Shown here: positions 50,045 to 59,832 of the stretch, in pieces | Numbering within the stretch: the stretch's first letter is position 1 | How the letters are laid out: each line of letters starts with the position of its first letter | Assembly (NCBI RefSeq): GCF_000739775.1 | Contig: NZ_BBJH01000023.1 | Coordinates: 1-64,000 of the forward strand | Reading direction: 5' to 3' | Length of the DNA: 64,000 bases | Source of the DNA: Paraburkholderia heleia NBRC 101817 | Lineage (GTDB): Bacteria > Pseudomonadota > Gammaproteobacteria > Burkholderiales > Burkholderiaceae | The notes under the pieces: model-generated | What the model was told of the DNA's origin: nothing | Databases searched by the model: none | Seen by the model: the letters and a program-made list of their open reading frames with translations, nothing else | Made by a program: the position numbers and the translations under genes

Positions 50045-50533
50045 TCACACGTGATAAACGTCGAGCACCTGCCGGATATAGTCGTTCTTCAGCACGATCT
50101 TTTTGCAGGCAATCAGGAAGTCGTCGCCGGCCCTGCGCAAGGTAACGAACATCGTGCCGAAGAAGCTATCCGTGGTCTTGTAGCGATGGCTGAGCGTGTG
50201 GAAGTTGTAGCGCACCTCCACTTCGTCGCCGCGGTCCGCGAGCACTTCCACGTTCGTGACGCTATGGCTCGTGCGCGGCTCCGGCATCGAAGCGCCGCTG
50301 CGTTCGGTCTTGATGCGAAACACGCGGTCTTCCAGGCCGCCGCGATCCGGGTAGTACATCAGCGAGATCTGGGATTCGTGGTCGTCGGTGAGCTGGTCAT
50401 CGTCGTCCCACGCTGGCATCCAGTACGTGACGTCTTCTGCGTAGCAGGCGAGCCATGCATCCCACTGGCGCTCGTCGAGCAGGCGCGCTTCGCGGTACAG
50501 CGCGGCGCAGATTTTCTGGTAATCGTGGCTCAT
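50045..50533 (-). CDS. benB: Benzoate 1,2-dioxygenase small subunit
   Basis: 162 residues. RLLDERQWDAWLACYAEDVT, YWMPAWDDDDQL and RIKTERSGASMPEPRTSHSV match the beta subunit of ring-hydroxylating dioxygenases. It is structural in the hexameric oxygenase. Its start overlaps the benA stop by four bases. Confidence 0.95.
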   Translation of the reverse strand: MSHDYQKICAALYREARLLDERQWDAWLACYAEDVTYWMPAWDDDDQLTDDHESQISLMYYPDRGGLEDRVFRIKTERSGASMPEPRTSHSVTNVEVLADRGDEVEVRYNFHTLSHRYKTTDSFFGTMFVTLRRAGDDFLIACKKIVLKNDYIRQVLDVYHV

Positions 50534-51900
50534 GCCTGCGCTCCCGCCTGTTCGTGATTCAGTTCTTGCTCGAGGGCGTCGCGCATGGTGTGCGCCCAGT
50601 ACTCGTGCTGGACCACGAACAACCCTTCGTCTTCACTGCGTTCGCCGGAAATGACCGGTTTGAGGCCCATTTTCTTCGCGTTGTCGTCCGCACCTTCGAC
50701 CCACAGCGGCGCGCCGCGGGAGAGATCGTTCCACATTGCCGTGGTGCCGGCGTAACCCGCCTGGCAGGCACGGAACTCTTCCAGATCATCGGCGGTGCCC
50801 ATGCCCGTGACGTTGAAGAAGTCTTCGTACTGGCGAATACGTGTCGCACGATCTTCAGCGCTCTCGCCCTTCGGCCCGAAGCAGAAGATGTTCACTTCGG
50901 TCTTGTCCACGCTGATCGGGCGCACAACGCGAATCTGCGTGCTGAACTGGTCCATCAGAAACACGTTCGGGTAGAGGCACAGGTTTCTCGTCTGATTGAC
51001 GATGAAATCGGCCTGCACGTCCCCCACGCGCGCCTTGATTTCGCCGCGATGCTTGTAGACCGGCCGCACTTCGGGGTTCATCGTGTTGGTCCACAATAGA
51101 ATGTGGCCATGGTCGAAGCCGTAGACACCCGCCACGGACTTGCTCCAGCTATTGGCGTCCACCGCCTGGGTGCCGTCTTCCTTGCGCCGTCCCATGGTTG
51201 CGGCGTAATTCCAGTGCACCGTGCTGACGTGGTAACCGTCGCAGCCGTTCTCCATTTGCATCTTCCAGTTGCCGTCGTAGACATACGAGGAATTGCCGCG
51301 CAGCACTTCGAGGCCGTTTGGCGACTGGTCGACAATCTGGTCGATGATGATCTTCGCTTCGCCGAGGTAGTCTTCCAGTGGCTGCACGTCGGCATTGAGG
51401 CTGCCGAACAGAAAGCCCCGGTAGTTCTCGAAGCGCGCGACTTTCTTCAGGTCATGCGAGCCCTGCTGGTTGAATTGCACGGGATATTCGGTGGTCTTTT
51501 CATCTTTCACCTTGAGCAGCTTGCCGGTGTTGGAGAACGTCCAGCCGTGGAACGGGCAGGTGAAGCTGCCCTTGTTGCCATGCTTGCGCCGGCACAGCAT
51601 GGCGCCTTTGTGCGCGCAGGCGTTGATCACGGCGTTCAGCGTGCCGGTCTTGTCGCGCGTGATGACTACCGGCTGACGTCCGAGCCACGTGGTGTAGTAG
51701 TCGTTGTTTTCAGGAATCTGGCTTTCGTGCGCGAGGTACACCCAGTTCTTCTCGAAGATGTATTTCATCTCCAGTTCGAACAGGTCGGCATTGGTGAAGA
51801 TGTCGCGGCGGCAACGGAACACACCGGTTTGCTTGTCGTCCTGCACGGCGGTGGACAGCAGGTGATCCAGGTCACTGGCCTTGTCGATGATGGCTGACAT
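50530..51900 (-). CDS. benA: Benzoate 1,2-dioxygenase large subunit
   Basis: 456 residues from MSAIIDKASDLDHLLSTAV. Rieske cluster ligands C-x-H (CAHKGAML) and C-x2-H (CPFHGWTF); mononuclear iron ligands in DGYHVSTVHWNY. With BenB and BenC it forms the cis-diol of benzoate. First gene of benABCD; the operon continues from catA 113 bases upstream. Confidence 0.95.
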   Translation of the reverse strand: MSAIIDKASDLDHLLSTAVQDDKQTGVFRCRRDIFTNADLFELEMKYIFEKNWVYLAHESQIPENNDYYTTWLGRQPVVITRDKTGTLNAVINACAHKGAMLCRRKHGNKGSFTCPFHGWTFSNTGKLLKVKDEKTTEYPVQFNQQGSHDLKKVARFENYRGFLFGSLNADVQPLEDYLGEAKIIIDQIVDQSPNGLEVLRGNSSYVYDGNWKMQMENGCDGYHVSTVHWNYAATMGRRKEDGTQAVDANSWSKSVAGVYGFDHGHILLWTNTMNPEVRPVYKHRGEIKARVGDVQADFIVNQTRNLCLYPNVFLMDQFSTQIRVVRPISVDKTEVNIFCFGPKGESAEDRATRIRQYEDFFNVTGMGTADDLEEFRACQAGYAGTTAMWNDLSRGAPLWVEGADDNAKKMGLKPVISGERSEDEGLFVVQHEYWAHTMRDALEQELNHEQAGAQA

Positions 51901-52013
51901 ATTAGCTCTCCTATGCATACTCCACACGCGGTACGGAGTTCCTGCATCGGTGTCGAATGATAATCGCGGTGAAACGAGGGGCGGCGGCGTTGCGCCGCCG
52001 CCATCCGGGACGG

Positions 52014-52949
52014 TTACGCCGTGGCTGCGGCGCGCAGACGGTGGACGAGCTGGTTGTCCTTGCCCTGAACCAGCGGCGTGAGCGTGAAATTGAACTCGAT
52101 GTCCTTGTACGCGTCGGCTTTCAGGCCGAGCGCCGTGCCGCCGGTCTTCTCCACCACCGGCGGAATCAGTTCTTCACGCGTCGCGTAGGCGAAGTCATCC
52201 CAGATCAGCGGATCGCCTTCGATGTTGAACTGCGTGGTGAGCTTGCGGCGATTGTCCGCCGTAACGAAGAAGTGCACGTGCGCAGGACGGTTGCCGTGGC
52301 GGCCAAGGCCGTCCAGCAGCCGCTGGGTCGAGCCTTGCGGCGGGCAGCCGTAGCCCACCGGCATGAGCGTGCGGAATTCGTACTTGCCGTCCGCGCCGGT
52401 CTTGATCGCGCCGCGCAGGTTGAAGTCGTCCTGCGCGCCGGTCGGGTCGAAGTGCGAATAGAAGCCCTTCGAATTGGCGTGCCAGCATTCGACCACGGCG
52501 CCCGCGAGCGGTTTGCCGTCCAGGTCGGTGACCGTGCCGTGAATGACGAGCGGCCCCGCATCGGCGTCGGCGTTGATGTCGATTCTCGACACGCTTTCGC
52601 GCACCGGCGCGCCTGCAACATACAGCGGCCCTTCGATGGTGCGCGGCGTGCCGCCTTCGAGGCCCACTGCCTTGTCGGCGGCGTCCATGCGGATGTCGAG
52701 GTACTTCTCGAGGCCGAGACCGGCGGCGAGCAGCGCCGCTTCGCCGTCCTGGCCGAGCTTGTTCAGATAGTTCACGCCGGCCCATACTTCATCGGGCGTG
52801 ATGCCGAGATCGTCGATGGCCTTGAACAGGTCGCCCAGCAGTCGATGGACGATCTGCTGGAAACGTGCGTTGCCGTTGCCGCCATCGAGATTCGCAGCGG
52901 CCTTCAGCAGGTCCTGCACTTCCTTCGTGTCGAATACTTTTGCGCTCAT
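52014..52949 (-). CDS. catA: Catechol 1,2-dioxygenase
   Basis: 311 residues. It opens catechol to cis,cis-muconate using Fe(III). Motifs: TPRTIEGPLYVAGAPVRESV, KGFYSHFDP, and the iron ligands in MPVGYGCPP and RPAHVHFFV (the H-x-H pair plus two tyrosines). It stands between catC and benA, in the order catB-catC-catA-benABCD, so the whole route from benzoate to muconolactone's product is one transcription direction. Confidence 0.95.
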   Translation of the reverse strand: MSAKVFDTKEVQDLLKAAANLDGGNGNARFQQIVHRLLGDLFKAIDDLGITPDEVWAGVNYLNKLGQDGEAALLAAGLGLEKYLDIRMDAADKAVGLEGGTPRTIEGPLYVAGAPVRESVSRIDINADADAGPLVIHGTVTDLDGKPLAGAVVECWHANSKGFYSHFDPTGAQDDFNLRGAIKTGADGKYEFRTLMPVGYGCPPQGSTQRLLDGLGRHGNRPAHVHFFVTADNRRKLTTQFNIEGDPLIWDDFAYATREELIPPVVEKTGGTALGLKADAYKDIEFNFTLTPLVQGKDNQLVHRLRAAATA

Positions 52950-52990
52950 CTTTGTCTCCTGGTGCTTGCTGGTATTGAGGGGGAATCAGC

Positions 52991-53281
52991 TCAAGCGTCG
53001 TTGTCCCTGACGGAGGACGGGTGGCGACACAATGGCGTCACCGAAATCTTCATGTACGGGAAAAGCGGCAACGCGGTGAGAATGTCGTGCAGCTCCGCAT
53101 GGCTCTCTACATCGAAGATGCTGTAGTTCGCGTACTCGCCCACCAGTCGCCAGATATGGCGCCACTTGCCGCTGCGCTGCAGCTCCTGCGAATAGGCCTT
53201 TTCGCGCGCCTTGATCTCGTTGGCGATATTGGTCGGCATGTCGGCCGGGATGTTCACATCCATGCGTACATGGAAAAGCAT
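52991..53281 (-). CDS. catC: Muconolactone delta-isomerase
   Basis: 96 residues from MLFHVRMDVNIPADMPTNIA. KWRHIWRLVGEYANYSIFDV and LPLFPYMKISVTPLCRHP are typical. It converts muconolactone to 3-oxoadipate enol-lactone; active as a decamer. The start after a longer upstream frame is set by family length. Confidence 0.95.
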   Translation of the reverse strand: MLFHVRMDVNIPADMPTNIANEIKAREKAYSQELQRSGKWRHIWRLVGEYANYSIFDVESHAELHDILTALPLFPYMKISVTPLCRHPSSVRDNDA

Positions 53282-53310
53282 CGTCAAATTCCGTTTGTCG
53301 GTTATCCAGA

Positions 53311-54459
53311 TTACTGCGCAGATGACTTCGTGACTTTCATGAGGCCATCGCGGGTGAAGCGTTTGATCTTCGCTTCGTCCAGTTCGATGCCCAGACCCGG
53401 GCCGCCCGGCACCGTCAACTCGAAGTTGCTGTAGTCCAGCGGCGTCGTCAGAATTTCTTCGGTGATCAGCAAGGGGCCGAACAGTTCCGTGCCCCACTGC
53501 AGGTTGGCGAAGCTCGCAAACAGGTGCGCCGACGCCACCGTGCTGAACGCGCCTTCGAGCATCGTGCCGCCGTACAGTTCGATACCCGCGGCGTCGGCAA
53601 TCGTGGCCACACGCTGCGCCGCGAACAGTCCGCCGCTCTGTTCGATCTTGATGGCGAACACGTCGGCGCCCTCGTTTTTCGCGATCTCGAACGCGCTTTC
53701 TGGTCCCTGCAGGATTTCGTCGGCCATCAACGCCACCGGGAAACGGCGCATGAGGCGTGCTAGCGCCGCCGGCGAAGCGACCGGCTGCTCAATCAGTTCG
53801 CAGCCGGTTTCCGCCAGCGCGGGAATCGCCCATGCCGCCTGCGTCTCGCTCCAGGCCATGTTGACGTCCACGCGCACGGCGGCACGATCGCCCACGGCCT
53901 TCTTGATGTCGGCCACGTGCTTGATGTCGGTCTTGAGGTCCTTTGCGCCGATCTTCAGCTTGAAGATCTTGTGGCGGCGCACTTCGAGCATGGTTTCGGC
54001 TTCGGCGATGTCTTTGGAGGTATCGCCCGAAGCGAGCGTCCATGCTACCGGCAGGCGCTCGCGGCGGCGGCCGCCCAGCAGTTCGCTCACCGGCACGCCA
54101 AGACGCTTGCCCTGCGCGTCGAGCAGCGCGGTTTCCAGCGCGCACTTGGCGAAGTGATTGACCTTCACGAGCTTGCCCAGATGCGCCATGAGCGCCTGGA
54201 TTCGCGTGGCGTCCTGGCCGATCATCGCCGGCGCGAAGTAGGCGTCGATCGCCAGCTTCATCGCTTCCGGGCTTTCGGGACCGTAGGCCATGCCGGCAAT
54301 CGTCGTACCTTCACCGATGCCGGTCACGCCGTCGCTGCAATACACCTTCACCAGCATCAGGGTTTGCCCGTACATCGTCGCGACGGACAGCTTGTGAGGG
54401 CGAATCGTCGGCAGATCGACGAGGCGGGTTTCGATACGTTCGATCGTGGCGGAAGTCAT
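53311..54459 (-). CDS. catB: Muconate cycloisomerase
   Basis: 382 residues from MTSATIERIETRLVDLPTIR. Enolase-superfamily features: KIFKLKIGAKD (catalytic Lys motif), AVRVDVNMAW and DEILQGPESAF metal ligands, and KIEQSGGLFAAQRVA. It cyclises cis,cis-muconate to muconolactone. First gene of the cluster; the regulator diverges 192 bases away. Confidence 0.95.
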   Translation of the reverse strand: MTSATIERIETRLVDLPTIRPHKLSVATMYGQTLMLVKVYCSDGVTGIGEGTTIAGMAYGPESPEAMKLAIDAYFAPAMIGQDATRIQALMAHLGKLVKVNHFAKCALETALLDAQGKRLGVPVSELLGGRRRERLPVAWTLASGDTSKDIAEAETMLEVRRHKIFKLKIGAKDLKTDIKHVADIKKAVGDRAAVRVDVNMAWSETQAAWAIPALAETGCELIEQPVASPAALARLMRRFPVALMADEILQGPESAFEIAKNEGADVFAIKIEQSGGLFAAQRVATIADAAGIELYGGTMLEGAFSTVASAHLFASFANLQWGTELFGPLLITEEILTTPLDYSNFELTVPGGPGLGIELDEAKIKRFTRDGLMKVTKSSAQ

Positions 54460-54481
54460 GTCGAATGCGTGAAATGAAGAA

Positions 54482-54560
54482 GGTATGGTGGATTTATACC
54501 CGCCGCGCATCCGCGAGATCCAATACTATTTGCGTCCAATTCCATACCTTTATAATATGG
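54482..54560. promoter_or_regulatory. LysR-type binding dyads in the catB-catR intergenic region
   Basis: GGTAT-N9-ATACC at 54,482-54,500 and CCATA-N9-TATGG at 54,542-54,560 are two perfect dyads, 60 bases centre to centre. They suit the recognition and activation sites of a CatR/BenM-type regulator responding to muconate. Confidence 0.65.
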
Positions 54561-54651
54561 AAACCTCTAAATCGCCCATAAACAGGGGAATATTGCGGCG
54601 CATCATATGCTCAGAGTATTGATAATTTGATGCCTCATGTGGGAAGAAAAC

Positions 54652-55572
54652 ATGGATCTCCGCCAGCTTCGTTACTTCGTTGCCGTTGTCCGCGAGCGCA
54701 ATTTCACGCGCGCCGCTGAACAGCTTTGCATCGCTCAACCGCCGCTGAGCCGGCAGATTCAATTGCTCGAACAGGAGATCGGCGTGCCCCTTCTGATTCG
54801 CAATACGCGACCGGTGCGCACGACCGATGCGGGGCGCCTTGTCTACGAGCAGGCCATGCAGATCCTTGGGCGCGTCGAACAACTGCAGGCGAGCGCCAAA
54901 CACGTAGGACTGCATCACCGCACCGTGTTGTCGATCGGCTTCGTCGCCTCCGTTCTGTATTCGGGACTGCCGCCGTTGATGCGCAAGCTGCGCCAGAATG
55001 CGCCGGAACTCGACATCCAGATGGTCGAGCTGATGTCGGTGCAGCAAATCGAGGCGTTGAAGGAAGGCCGCATCGACATCGGTTTCGGACGCGTGCGTCA
55101 CAGCGACCCCAACGTGGCCGGTATCGTCCTGCGCGAAGAACCCCTTGCGGTGGTGGTGCCGATCGGCAGCGAGATGGCGCAGGAATCGACGCCCATCCCC
55201 ATCGAGCAACTGGCCGGGCAGAAACTGATTGTTTATCCCAGGGAGCCGCGCCCCAGTTTCGCCGATCAGGTATTGAACGTGTTGCACGGCGACGGCGTGC
55301 AACCGGGTGAAGTGCTGGAAGTGCGGGAAATCCAGACGGCGCTGGGTCTCGTCGCGGCCGAGTTCGGCGTATGCGTGATCCCCGCTTCGGCGCGGCAGTT
55401 GCGTCAGGACGTGCACTACCGGCTGATCGACAGCGACCACGCGACTTCGCCGATCATCCTGAATCACCGCGTGAACGACAACTCCGTCTATGTCGATCTC
55501 GTGAAGCAACTGGTCAAGGAAATGTACGCCGAGCCCCAAACGTGGCTGCCCGCGAAGAAGCAAAAGGCTTGA
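54652..55572 (+). CDS. catR: LysR-type activator of the cat/ben genes
   Basis: 306 residues. N-terminal winged HTH: MDLRQLRYFVAVVRERNFTR, AAEQLCIAQPPLSRQIQLLE; the rest is the effector domain (VLSIGFVASVLYSGLPPLM, RIDIGFGRVRHSDPNVAGI). CatR and BenM are close relatives, and both sense cis,cis-muconate; the name is chosen for its position next to catB. An upstream in-frame GTG/ATG at 54,637 lacks support. Confidence 0.9.
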   Translation: MDLRQLRYFVAVVRERNFTRAAEQLCIAQPPLSRQIQLLEQEIGVPLLIRNTRPVRTTDAGRLVYEQAMQILGRVEQLQASAKHVGLHHRTVLSIGFVASVLYSGLPPLMRKLRQNAPELDIQMVELMSVQQIEALKEGRIDIGFGRVRHSDPNVAGIVLREEPLAVVVPIGSEMAQESTPIPIEQLAGQKLIVYPREPRPSFADQVLNVLHGDGVQPGEVLEVREIQTALGLVAAEFGVCVIPASARQLRQDVHYRLIDSDHATSPIILNHRVNDNSVYVDLVKQLVKEMYAEPQTWLPAKKQKA

Positions 55573-55695
55573 AGCGATGTGCCGCTCGCTCAACGCTTCG
55601 GTGCGGTCGTGATCGATGCGGGCGTGCGCTCCGATGCGCTGGTCAGCGCCGCGGCGGTTGCGCGGCGTGCAGCCTGCGTGCGCTGAAGCGAAGCA

Positions 55696-57030
55696 TCACT
55701 GCGCCGCGAGCCGCTCCGCTGAGAACCGCACGCCGTCGAAAAGCCGCTCGGCCACGCGCCCGGGAAAGCCTGCCGGCAGTGTGGCCGCGACCTCCTCTAT
55801 CGCACCGGGCGTACGCGCCAGCACGCGCTCGATCAGCGGTCCCGCATCCGGCCCGTAATGGCACAGTCGCGCGGTGGCGTCGAAATGCGTGCGCTTCACG
55901 TCGCGCATGCGGTAGTGGCGCGCCTTGCCCCACACCGCCATGGCGAGCGACGCCTTGTGCCACGACCATTGATTGCCGCCGTCGCCCTCCACGGGCCAGA
56001 TCGACATGACGTCGTAGAGCGGCGCGAGCTGAAAGCGCCCGGCCGGCAACAGGCGGATGCTGAAGTTCTTCGCGTGGCCGTCCGGCGCCGCGAGCATCCA
56101 GAAAACGATTTGCGCAACCAGAAACGTTTCGAGGTCCTCGCGCGCCCGCTGCGACTGGCGCAGGAGACCCGCAATCTCGCGCACGCCGGGACCGCCATGC
56201 GCTTCGTACTTGCGATGCGGCGGCACGCCGAGCGCCTGGCAGAAGTCCTCCTGCGGCAGGCGCAGCAAGCCACCGGTGCGCGAGCGCGTACGATCGAAGC
56301 GCTCCACGCTGAGCACCTTTTGCGCGCCGAACTGGATGACCTGCGCCTGCGAAGCGGGCAAACCGTAGGCCCTCAGCAATGCCAGGCAAAGCCATTCGTT
56401 TTCCACTGAGGTATTGAAGTCCACCTTGCGATGGCCGATCAGCCCCAGTGGCAGTTTGAGAATATGGGTGGTGGGCGTGGCGCCGCGCGGCAGCAGCCAT
56501 CTGCCGCGGTGACGCAAGAGCGCGGTCTTCTCCTGCGCGCCTGCCAGCGAAATGCGCAGATCGTCGGTCTCGAGCGCGCCACCGAGCAGCGCGCCGGCCG
56601 TTTCGAGCAGCAGGCGCTCGATGACGGCATCGCTCAACGCGGTGCCTTCGATGCGGTCGACGCGTCCCGGCGTTTCGTCCTCGCCCAGCAGTTGCACCGC
56701 GCCCACGCAGTCGCGCCCAATGGCCTTGAGCAGGTCGAAGGCCTCGAGCGTATCGGTGCGAAACCGCGCGGCGATGCGGCGACGGATGGGCTCGCTGTCA
56801 GGCAGGAGATTGTCAAAAAAGTGCTGGACGCGCTCGCCGCGCAACGGCACGTCCCCGATGCCGAACGGCAGCGAGAGCGAAAGCGGCCGGCCGACGGCCG
56901 AGCGCTTCCACGCGTCGTCATAACGCAACTCGGCGTCGCCGGCGGACGTCATGACCCACGTGCCCACGCGCTCGCCGTTGGCCCAGATCGACAGCGCGCG
57001 CGAATGCGATTTGCGGCCCATGCTCACCAC
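55696..57030 (-). CDS. hipA: HipA-like serine/threonine kinase toxin
   Basis: 444 residues (or 441 from MGRKSHSRA). N-terminal HipA domain (WANGERVGTWVMTSAGDAEL, LPFGIGDVPLRGERVQHFFD), ATP-binding core LRISLAGAQEKTALL, catalytic loop APDGHAKNFSI and metal site PLYDVMSIWP. HipA phosphorylates targets such as GltX and can cause persistence. It overlaps hipB by seven bases. Confidence 0.93.
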   Translation of the reverse strand: MVSMGRKSHSRALSIWANGERVGTWVMTSAGDAELRYDDAWKRSAVGRPLSLSLPFGIGDVPLRGERVQHFFDNLLPDSEPIRRRIAARFRTDTLEAFDLLKAIGRDCVGAVQLLGEDETPGRVDRIEGTALSDAVIERLLLETAGALLGGALETDDLRISLAGAQEKTALLRHRGRWLLPRGATPTTHILKLPLGLIGHRKVDFNTSVENEWLCLALLRAYGLPASQAQVIQFGAQKVLSVERFDRTRSRTGGLLRLPQEDFCQALGVPPHRKYEAHGGPGVREIAGLLRQSQRAREDLETFLVAQIVFWMLAAPDGHAKNFSIRLLPAGRFQLAPLYDVMSIWPVEGDGGNQWSWHKASLAMAVWGKARHYRMRDVKRTHFDATARLCHYGPDAGPLIERVLARTPGAIEEVAATLPAGFPGRVAERLFDGVRFSAERLAAQ

Positions 57031-57269
57031 TCCGCCGCGCTGGCGGCCGCCTCGCGTGACTGCACGCAGAGTTCCAGCCCGTAGAGCGCGAAAAGCGCGA
57101 GCATCTGCTCGAGCGAGAGGCTGGCGGCACCCGTGGTTTCGAGCGCGGAAAGGCGCGGCTGGCCGATGCCGAGATGCGCCGCGGCCTGCGCCTGGGTCAT
57201 GCCGCGCGCCTTGCGGGCCGATTGCAGAATCTCGCCAAGCCCGCCTGGCGTCTGGACGATGATCTTCAT
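57024..57269 (-). CDS. hipB: HipB-like antitoxin
   Basis: 81 residues. XRE HTH: LGEILQSARKARGMTQAQAA, AHLGIGQPRLSALETTGA. It neutralises HipA and represses the operon. It precedes hipA, the standard order. The 220 bases upstream to the DUF427 gene are AT-rich and should contain the operator. Confidence 0.92.
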   Translation of the reverse strand: MKIIVQTPGGLGEILQSARKARGMTQAQAAAHLGIGQPRLSALETTGAASLSLEQMLALFALYGLELCVQSREAAASAAEW

Positions 57270-57489
57270 GGCATATTCCTCTGAGACATAAACTGATTAT
57301 ATGCCTGTGGGGAATATTTCGCTAATATCACTCACGCGAATAAATAGAAAATATCTCTTACACGAATAATCGTCCGGCGAGCCTCCTGGATCCGGCTCGA
57401 CTGCCGCGCACCCCTGCCGGTTAATCTGCAATTGCCTATGATGTATTCGGCTACACACCCGTATTCCCCTTTTTGCGAGGACCCCAGCC

Positions 57490-57867
57490 ATGGACACACA
57501 GACCGTCAGGATTCCCGGCCCCGATCACCCGATCACGGTCGAGCCGGCGCACGCGCGCGTGGTGGTGAAAGCAGGCGGCCGCGTGGTCGCCGACACGCTC
57601 CGTGCGCTCACGCTGCGCGAGGCGAGCTATCCGGTCGTGTTCTACATACCGCGCGAGGACGCCGACATGTCGCTGCTCTCCCGCACGGAACACAAAAGCT
57701 GGTGCCCGTACAAAGGCGAGGCTTCGTACTACTCGATCACGCCAGGCGGCGCGCGAGCCGTGAACGCGATATGGAGCTATGAAACGCCGCATGAAGCGGT
57801 ATCGGTAATCAGGAACCATCTGGCGTTCTACCCGGATCGCGTCGATTCGATCGAAACGTCCGACTAA
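57490..57867 (+). CDS. DUF427 domain protein
   Basis: 125 residues. HARVVVKAGGRVVADTLRAL and HKSWCPYKGEASYYSI are family signatures; the WCPYKG motif is near-invariant. Function unknown. It is a single gene between hipBA and a diguanylate cyclase. Confidence 0.9.
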   Translation: MDTQTVRIPGPDHPITVEPAHARVVVKAGGRVVADTLRALTLREASYPVVFYIPREDADMSLLSRTEHKSWCPYKGEASYYSITPGGARAVNAIWSYETPHEAVSVIRNHLAFYPDRVDSIETSD

Positions 57868-58104
57868 ACGCGTCGCGCCGCCCATCGATGCGCAACGTAA
57901 CGCCACACGACGTTAACCGCTCAAGTTTTGCGCCGGGCCGGCCGTTATGCACGTTGGCTCATGGGAGAACGGATCGGCCACCCACGATGCCGCGGCGACG
58001 CGACATCGGCTTCGTCGACGCCCACTCGGGCCCCAAGATGTGCCAGGATTCGGTTATTCGTGCGGCCAGGCCCGCCGCACCCCGTTCCCTTACATCCAAC
58101 CGAC

Positions 58105-59607
58105 ATGCAACAAGGCACCCCGGCCACTGCGGCCAGTTTCGCCAACATGGGCGTCGATCTGCTCGACTTCTTCGACGTGACGCCCACTTCGCTGTGGCTC
58201 GAAGACTATAGCCAGTTGCGCGCGCTCTTCGACAGCTGGCGTGCACAAGGCGTGACCAGCCTGCGCCAGTTCCTCGAAGACGATCCGCGCCGCGTGGCCG
58301 AATGCTCGGCCTGCATCCGCGTGCTCAAGGTTAACCGCCATACGCTCGATCTTTACGGTGCGCGCGACTATGAAGAACTCGCCGCACATCTTCCGCAGGT
58401 GCTGCGCGACGACATGTTCCAGGCGCACGTGGGCGAGCTCGAACAGATGTGGGCCGGCCACACGACGTTCGAGAGCAAGAGCGTGAACTACACGCTGCGC
58501 GGCCGGCGCATGGACATCCTGTTGCGCGGCGTGATCCTGCCGGGCCACGAAGCCGACTGGAGCCGCGTGCTCGTGGCGATCGAAGACGTCTCGGCGCTCG
58601 AAGAAGCGCGCCACCGGGCGGCCGTGAGCGAGCAATACGCGCTCGGCGTATTCGAACACTCGCCGGTTTCGCTGTGGGTCGAAAACTTCTCAGCCATTCG
58701 CGAGCTGCTCAACGAGGTACGCGAGCAGGGCATCGTCGACTTTCGCACTTTCACCGACGTACACCCCGAGTTTGTCGAGCGCTGCATGAGCGAGATCCAG
58801 GTGCTCGACGTGAACCACTACACACTGGGCATGTTTCGCGCACCGGACAAGGCTACGCTGCTCGCGCGCCTGCCGGAGGTATTCCGCGACGAAATGCGTC
58901 CGCACTTTCGCGAGCAGTTGCTCGATCTCTGGGAAGGCCGCCTCTTTCAGCAGCGCGAGGTGGTGAACTACGCGCTCGACGGCAGCGAGGTCAACGTCCA
59001 CCTGCAGTTTTCCGTGTTCCCGGGCCACGAAGCGCAGTGGGACCTCGTGCTGCTCGCGCTCACCGACATCACGGCGCGCAAGAAAGCCGAGGCCTACCTC
59101 GAATTCCTCGGCAAGCACGACGTGCTCACGAAGCTCAAGAACCGCTCGTTCTATGTGGACGAACTCAATCGTCTGCACCGCAAGGGGCCGTTCCCGGTGA
59201 GCGCGATCGTCGTCGATATGGACAACCTGAAGATGGTGAACGACCAGCTCGGCCACGCCGCCGGCGACGCGTTGCTGCGCCGCGCCGGTGAAGTGCTCGC
59301 CAAAGCGATCCAGAAGCCCTGGCAGGCCGCGCGCATCGGCGGCGACGAATTTGCCGTGCTGATGTCCGGCGCCGACGTGCGCGATGCGCAAACCATGGTG
59401 GACAGCATCACCAAACTGGTGGAGCTGAACAACCAGTTCTACGGCGGACCGAAGCTGAGTTTTTCAATGGGCTTTGCGGGCTGCGAGGAAGGCGAAAGCG
59501 TGGAAGCGATGCTGCGTGAAGCGGACGCCGCGATGTACGAGGTCAAGCGCCGCCGCAACGAAACGAGCCGCACGTCGCTGGAAGCCGACGCCGCGCGCGA
59601 TGCCTGA
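58105..59607 (+). CDS. PAS-PAS-GGDEF diguanylate cyclase
   Basis: 500 residues from MQQGTPATAASFANMGVDLL; an open frame extends 59 codons upstream without domain features. Two related PAS-like modules (about 20-150 and 165-310; both contain FFDVTPTSLWLE/FEHSPVSLWVE-type openings). The GGDEF domain follows: FLGKHDVLTKLKNRSFYVDE, IVVDMDNLKMVNDQLGHAAG, and active site RIGGDEFAVL. The RxxD inhibitory site is absent (QKPW at that place). It makes cyclic-di-GMP; no membrane segments, so the sensor is cytoplasmic. Confidence 0.9.
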   Translation: MQQGTPATAASFANMGVDLLDFFDVTPTSLWLEDYSQLRALFDSWRAQGVTSLRQFLEDDPRRVAECSACIRVLKVNRHTLDLYGARDYEELAAHLPQVLRDDMFQAHVGELEQMWAGHTTFESKSVNYTLRGRRMDILLRGVILPGHEADWSRVLVAIEDVSALEEARHRAAVSEQYALGVFEHSPVSLWVENFSAIRELLNEVREQGIVDFRTFTDVHPEFVERCMSEIQVLDVNHYTLGMFRAPDKATLLARLPEVFRDEMRPHFREQLLDLWEGRLFQQREVVNYALDGSEVNVHLQFSVFPGHEAQWDLVLLALTDITARKKAEAYLEFLGKHDVLTKLKNRSFYVDELNRLHRKGPFPVSAIVVDMDNLKMVNDQLGHAAGDALLRRAGEVLAKAIQKPWQAARIGGDEFAVLMSGADVRDAQTMVDSITKLVELNNQFYGGPKLSFSMGFAGCEEGESVEAMLREADAAMYEVKRRRNETSRTSLEADAARDA

Positions 59608-59664
59608 AGCGCGATGCGCGAGCAACGCTTCGGATACCGTAAGAAAAACAGGGAAGAAAAAGCG

Positions 59665-59686
59665 GCCGGCATGTAATCATGCCGGC
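59665..59686 (-). terminator. Terminator between the GGDEF gene and HU
   Basis: A nine-pair stem GCCGGCATG-TAAT-CATGCCGGC. On the minus strand it is followed by CGCTTTTTC, so it mainly fits leftward transcription from HU, 147 bases after its stop. Confidence 0.7.
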
Positions 59687-59832
59687 TTGCCGAGGGCCTC
59701 GCGCCCTCGTTTCATACACTCAGGCCAGCGGCGCGACGCCACCTGCCCGAGTGCGGGCCGCCGCACTGGCGTGATGCTGCGCGCGCGCCAGCGAGCCAGC
59801 CGCGCGCATCCGCCATGGCGGCGGCCCTGGCA

